The notes beneath the pieces are model-generated. The model was given only the letters and a program-made list of their open reading frames with translations. It was not told the DNA's origin and ran no database searches. Below are positions 32,872 to 35,888 of a stretch of DNA of 35,888 nt, piece by piece (position 1 is the stretch's first letter; each line of letters starts with the position of its first letter). The translations under genes and the position numbers were made by a program. This DNA is from an uncultured Oscillospiraceae bacterium. GTDB taxonomy: Bacteria; Bacillota; Clostridia; Oscillospirales; Oscillospiraceae. Where the stretch lies: assembly GCA_934591815.1 (NCBI GenBank), contig CAKTPV010000019.1, positions 1 through 35,888 of the forward strand. The letters are read 5' to 3'.

Positions 32872-32998
32872 TAACGTACAACAATAGTTTACTACGTTAA
32901 GAAATTAACTGCAACCCCTAAAACGGATTTTGTTAAATTTTTAATGAACTTCCGTCTGTAAGAAGTCTACGTTATGCCAAAAATTGTGTAGAACGTAC
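32872..32998. promoter_or_regulatory. Four TAACGTA-like half-sites upstream of atoE, candidate operator
   Basis: Half-sites: TAACGTA at 32872-32878 (plus), TACGTTA at 32893-32899 (same motif, minus), TACGTTA at 32968-32974 (minus) and GAACGTA at 32991-32997 (plus). The first two face each other with centres 21 bases apart, exactly two helical turns; the second two are divergent, centres 23 bases apart. The proximal pair lies about 75-100 bases before the atoE start codon and overlaps the likely promoter. The binding protein is unknown. Confidence 0.5.
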
Positions 32999-33037
32999 AA
33001 AAAAATTCAGGGAGACAACGTCTCCGTTGTCCCCCTG
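32999..33037 (-). terminator. Intrinsic terminator of the DUF975 gene
   Basis: A 13-bp stem with one A-C mismatch (33008-33020 with 33025-33037), loop TCTC, followed on the minus strand by AA then seven U's (A's at 32999-33005). T's also follow on the plus strand. It lies 18 bases after the DUF975 stop. Confidence 0.85.
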
Positions 33038-33054
33038 TTTTTCACTTGCGCACA

Positions 33055-33828
33055 TTATCGCCACGAATTGTCCGTCCCGCCAAAGGGGTCGTTGGGGCGG
33101 AAGGTATCGTCATGGGGCGGCGTGTTTCGCCAGCCGATACCTTTGATGGTCTTGATCTGCTGGAAAAAGCCGATGTCGGTCTGGGCGCGGTAGGGCTGGA
33201 TCCAGATGGAGAGGATGCCCAGCGTCAGGCCGCAGAGGATCTGCCAGCCGAGAAAGCTCAGGTCCAGCACAAAAATCTGCCACTTGAAGCCGGCGGTCTG
33301 GGCCTTGCTCATGTTGATGGCGTCCATCACGCCCATCTCCGGGTTCTCGCACAGGTTGTAGACAGCGAAGCGGTAGCGGTAGGCGGCGATGATACCGGGA
33401 ACCACGAACAGCAGGCTCCACAGGAACACGAAGATGTAGCGGACCAGCGACAGTAAAATCAGCTTTCCGGCGAAGGAGAAGCCGTCGAACAGCGTGAGGT
33501 AGGGCATCTCCTCGCCGCGGCGGATACCCAGCTGGTACAGGTAGTAGCCGGCGCCCAGCAGCACACCCAGCAGCGCCACGATCACCGAGACGAAGGTGAC
33601 CAGCAGCGGTGAAAAGGCGCGGTGCAGGATCAGGAACGACAGATCCACACCGGTGGTGTAATAGATATTGTATACCATGTCCTCGTTCAGAGAGACGAAA
33701 TCCGACAGGCCGTTGAGCAGCCACGAGATGGCCAGAAACAGCAGGGTGAACCCGTAGGCGGAGACGCGGGCGCACTTGACGATGTCCTTCGCCTCTCTCT
33801 TCAGGGAAATACGATCAAGCAGCATCAT
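33055..33828 (-). CDS. DUF975 family integral membrane protein
   Basis: A 257-residue membrane protein with about five or six spans. The typical DUF975 features are the N-terminal basic segment (RISLKREAKDIVK), then a span, a loop, a central long span region, YLTLFDGF, and YIFVFLWSLLFVVPGIIAAYRY (two pieces) followed by NPEMGVMDAINMSK; the last block is the most conserved in the family. Function unknown. The C-terminal tail (PPHDDTFRPNDPFGGTDNS) is hydrophilic. The start could be 33828 or the adjacent ATG at 33825; AGGAGG fits both. Monocistronic, with its own promoter and terminator. Confidence 0.88.
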   Translation of the reverse strand: MMLLDRISLKREAKDIVKCARVSAYGFTLLFLAISWLLNGLSDFVSLNEDMVYNIYYTTGVDLSFLILHRAFSPLLVTFVSVIVALLGVLLGAGYYLYQLGIRRGEEMPYLTLFDGFSFAGKLILLSLVRYIFVFLWSLLFVVPGIIAAYRYRFAVYNLCENPEMGVMDAINMSKAQTAGFKWQIFVLDLSFLGWQILCGLTLGILSIWIQPYRAQTDIGFFQQIKTIKGIGWRNTPPHDDTFRPNDPFGGTDNSWR

Positions 33829-33882
33829 GCCGCCCTCCTTTCTGCACGGGGTCTATATACATTTCTTCCCCGGCGCGGCAAT

Positions 33883-33911
33883 ATTCTATCACAGTGCCGG
33901 AGAAAACACAA
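33883..33911 (-). promoter_or_regulatory. Extended -10 promoter of the DUF975 gene
   Basis: On the minus strand TAGAAT (33888-33883) is preceded by TGA, an extended -10, and TTGTGT lies 17 bases upstream (33911-33906). Confidence 0.62.
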
Positions 33912-34028
33912 GTGCCGCTCGCATGGGCAAAAACGGCGAAATTCGACAGATATGGGTATTTATGGAGCCGCAGAGGCTAAGCCGGCGACAAAAACGCCAA
34001 AAAAACCGGGAGAAATGCGCCGGAGGGC

Positions 34029-34057
34029 TGGACAAGCGAAAAGATTTGTTGTAATAT
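34029..34057 (+). promoter_or_regulatory. Promoter of the rnf operon
   Basis: TGGACA (34029-34034, five of six consensus bases) and TAATAT (34052-34057) are separated by 17 bases. Transcription should begin near 34064, giving a 50-base leader that contains a 6-bp hairpin (34071-34087) just before the rnfC ribosome site. Confidence 0.6.
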
Positions 34058-34113
34058 CTGGACAGTATGCGGTGGCATAGCGCCACCCGGTAGTTAAGAT
34101 GAGGTGAAAGACA

Positions 34114-35487
34114 ATGGCACAAGCTTTCTTTGGCGGCGTTCATCCCAATGACATGAAGGCCGCGACCAATGAAAAGGCCATCGAACAGCTGGCAGCGCCG
34201 GCTGAGGTGGTCATTCCCATGTCTATGCACATCGGTGCGCCTTGCAAGCCTATCGTTGCGGTGGGCGACAAGGTAAAAATTGGACAGAGGATCGGCGAAC
34301 CCGGCGGATTTGTTTCCGCACCCATCCACGCCTCCGTATCCGGTACGGTCAAGGCCGTGGAGCCCCGCCCCTTCAACATGGGCGGCAAGATGATGTCCGT
34401 GGTCATCGAAAACGACTTCCAGAACGAAGTGTCCGAGGAAGTCAAGCCCGTGGCGGACCCCGACAGCCTGACCCCCGAGCAGCTGGTGGAGATCGTCAAG
34501 AACGCCGGCATCGTCGGCCAGGGCGGCGCAACGTTCCCCACCCATGTGAAGATCAGCTCCGGTCTGGGCAAGGTGGACTACGTGATCATCAACGCCGCTG
34601 AGTGCGAGCCGTACATCACCGGCGACCACCGCACCTGTCTGGAGCGTCCCGAGCAGGTCATCAAGGGCGCGACCCTGCTGGCCAAGTGCTTCGGCGTGGA
34701 CAAGGTGTACATCGGCATCGAGGCCAACAAGCAGAACGCGGCCGACGTGCTGAACAAGACCATCGCCGAGCTGAGCGCTCCCGTGGTGGTAGAGGTCCTG
34801 CACACCCGCTATCCCCAGGGCGCTGAAAAGCAGCTGGTCCAGGCCGTCTCCGGCCGTCAGGTACCCAGCGGCAAGCTGCCCGCCGACGCAGGCTGCTGCA
34901 TCTTCAACCTGAACACCACCTGCGCCATCTATCGCGCGGTGTACACCGGTATGCCCGTGGTGAGCAAGATCGTCACCGTGTCCGGCTCCGGCGTCATCGA
35001 CCCCAAGAACATCGAATGCCCCATCGGCACCCCCATCACCAAGCTCTTCGACGCCTGCGGCGGCCTGAAGGAGGAGACCTACAAGCTCATCATGGGCGGC
35101 CCGATGATGGGTCTGGCCCAGTACGACGTGGACGTCACCGTCGGTAAGGGTACCGGCGCGATGCTGGCCTTCGCCGACAAGGAGGAGCAGTACGTCGAGG
35201 ATCCCCAGTGCATCCGCTGCGGCAAGTGCGTGGGCGTGTGCCCCATCCGTCTGGAGCCGGTGTTCATGTACAAGTATCTGATGAAGGGCGACGTGGACAC
35301 CTGGCAGAACGTGCTGCACGGCATGGACTGCATCGAGTGCGGCGCCTGCACCTATACCTGTCCCGCCCGCCTGCCCCTGACCCATGCGTTCCGTCTGGGC
35401 AAGCAGGAGGTCAACAACGCGAGAATGGCCGCCAAGGCCAAGGCGGAGGCCGAGGCAAAGGCCGCTGCCGAAAAGAAGGAGGCGTAA
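34114..35487 (+). CDS. rnfC: Rnf electron transport complex subunit C
   Basis: RnfC is the peripheral subunit of the membrane Rnf complex that oxidises ferredoxin, reduces NAD+ and pumps Na+ or H+. The 457-residue protein has an N-terminal RnfC sandwich/biotinyl-like region (about 30-105: VAVGDKVKIGQRIGEPGGFVSAPIHASVSG in pieces), an NADH/FMN-binding domain (about 130-350: GIVGQGGATFPTHVK, NAAECEPYI), and two 4Fe-4S motifs: C366, C369, C372, C376 (CIRCGKCVGVCP) and C406, C409, C412, C416 (CIECGACTYTCP). The C-terminus is an Ala/Lys/Glu-rich helix, shorter than in proteobacteria. GAGGTGA precedes the ATG. First gene of the operon. Confidence 0.97.
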   Translation: MAQAFFGGVHPNDMKAATNEKAIEQLAAPAEVVIPMSMHIGAPCKPIVAVGDKVKIGQRIGEPGGFVSAPIHASVSGTVKAVEPRPFNMGGKMMSVVIENDFQNEVSEEVKPVADPDSLTPEQLVEIVKNAGIVGQGGATFPTHVKISSGLGKVDYVIINAAECEPYITGDHRTCLERPEQVIKGATLLAKCFGVDKVYIGIEANKQNAADVLNKTIAELSAPVVVEVLHTRYPQGAEKQLVQAVSGRQVPSGKLPADAGCCIFNLNTTCAIYRAVYTGMPVVSKIVTVSGSGVIDPKNIECPIGTPITKLFDACGGLKEETYKLIMGGPMMGLAQYDVDVTVGKGTGAMLAFADKEEQYVEDPQCIRCGKCVGVCPIRLEPVFMYKYLMKGDVDTWQNVLHGMDCIECGACTYTCPARLPLTHAFRLGKQEVNNARMAAKAKAEAEAKAAAEKKEA

Positions 35488-35490
35488 ACC

Positions 35491-35888
35491 ATGACTGATT
35501 ACAAGAATCTCAAGCTGATCGCGTCCTCCTCCCCCCACATCCGCTCCAACGAGGATACCCGCTCCATTATGCTGGACGTGATCATCGCGCTGCTGCCGGC
35601 TCTGGCCTGGAGCGTTTACTGCTTCGGCTGGAAGGCCCTGCTGCTGACCGCCGTGTCCGTGGTGTCCTGCGTGTTCTGGGAGTGGGCGTACCGCAAGCTC
35701 ATGAAGAAGTCCAACATGGTCGGCGACCTGTCCGCAGTTGTCACCGGTATCCTGCTGAGCTTCGTCTGCCCCGTTGATCTGCCCTGGTGGGCCGTCATCA
35801 TCGGCGCATTCTTCTCCATCGTTGTGGTCAAGCAGCTCTACGGCGGCATCGGCTGCAACTTCCTGAACCCCGCGCTGGCGGGCCGTGC
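35491..35888 (+). CDS. rnfD: Rnf electron transport complex subunit D (3' end outside window)
   Basis: The first 132 residues of RnfD, the membrane subunit that carries covalently bound FMN. The start ATG at 35491 has AAGGAGG upstream, 3 bases after the rnfC stop. The visible part has an N-terminal cytoplasmic segment with SSSPHIRSNEDTRSIMLDV, three hydrophobic spans, and the conserved block YGGIGCNFLNPALAGR at the window edge. The FMN-attachment Ser/Thr site lies further downstream and is not in the window. rnfG, E, A and B are expected to follow. Confidence 0.95.
   Translation, partial: MTDYKNLKLIASSSPHIRSNEDTRSIMLDVIIALLPALAWSVYCFGWKALLLTAVSVVSCVFWEWAYRKLMKKSNMVGDLSAVVTGILLSFVCPVDLPWWAVIIGAFFSIVVVKQLYGGIGCNFLNPALAGR

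Larger units (their letters stand above)
32801..33054. other. Intergenic region upstream of atoE, no gene
   Basis: This 254-base stretch is A/T-rich between about 32865 and 33007. It holds four copies of a TAACGTA-type half-site and the terminator of the DUF975 gene (33008-33037). A weak -35/-10 pair for atoE may be TTGCAG and TAAACT with 17-base spacing (minus strand, about 32916-32887), but it is far from consensus, as for an activator-dependent promoter. No ORF with a ribosome site was seen. Confidence 0.6.
33829..34113. other. Divergent intergenic region between DUF975 and rnfC
   Basis: 285 bases without a gene. It contains the DUF975 promoter (minus, 33883-33911), the rnf promoter (plus, 34029-34057), and a small GGTGGC/GCCACC hairpin (34071-34087) in the rnf leader. 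The stretch 33912-34020 between the two promoters shows nothing recognisable. Confidence 0.6.

Overview
The window looks like a chromosomal segment from a GC-rich, anaerobic, spore-forming Firmicute, most likely an Oscillospiraceae-type gut Clostridium (relatives of Oscillibacter, Flavonifractor or Lawsonibacter). The evidence is the sporulation genes yabP and yabQ with a SpoVB-like flippase, Rnf complex genes, an AtoE-type short-chain fatty acid carrier, SepF/DivIVA division genes, AGGAGG-type ribosome sites and strong G/C third-position bias. The species assignment is inference. Almost the whole window is conserved chromosomal backbone. I saw no transposase, integrase, phage gene, CRISPR array, tRNA or rRNA.

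Layout. 1-1104: 3' end of ileS, meeting the convergent lspA-rluD pair (1155-2532, minus) at a strong two-sided hairpin. 2612-13326: a long plus-strand operon miaB-mutS-mutL-miaA-hfq-(HlyD-like adaptor)-yggS-sepF-divIVA, starting at a near-consensus extended -10 promoter and ending at a clear terminator. A second, near-consensus promoter lies inside yggS and should drive sepF-divIVA separately. 13375-14256: an HAD-family hydrolase. 14439-16264: iron-type alcohol dehydrogenase and long-form hibernation factor hpf, both minus, as separate units. 16265-16601: regulatory region without a protein gene, holding the hpf promoter and an orphan plus-strand promoter plus terminator that could make a small RNA of about 60 nt.

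16567-19139 is the most unusual locus. It is a self-contained two-gene transcription unit: a SPASM-like radical SAM protein translationally coupled to a membrane protein. That protein has a signal peptide, an extracytoplasmic domain, one membrane span and a Gly-rich cytoplasmic tail ending in a Cys-Ala repeat (eight Cys, six of them in CxC spacing). It looks like a peptide-modification system whose substrate is the tail of a membrane protein rather than a free peptide.

19141-30385: a very long minus-strand gene string recJ-rel-dtd-MBL hydrolase-hemZ-spoVB-like-mazG-hup-rqcP-yabP-yabQ-divIC, with most junctions overlapping or tightly spaced. It combines DNA repair, stringent response, haem synthesis, nucleotide sanitation, ribosome quality control, sporulation and division. 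Its second half is the yabM-yabN-yabO-yabP-yabQ-divIC order known from Bacillus, with hup inserted. 30422-31417: a stand-alone E2-type acyltransferase whose catalytic His and Asp positions appear to be lost. 31454-33037: AtoE-type transporter, preceded by four copies of a TAACGTA-like half-site. 33055-33911: DUF975 membrane protein. 34029-35888: start of the rnf operon (rnfC complete, rnfD cut by the window end), the ferredoxin:NAD+ ion-pumping complex of anaerobic energy metabolism.
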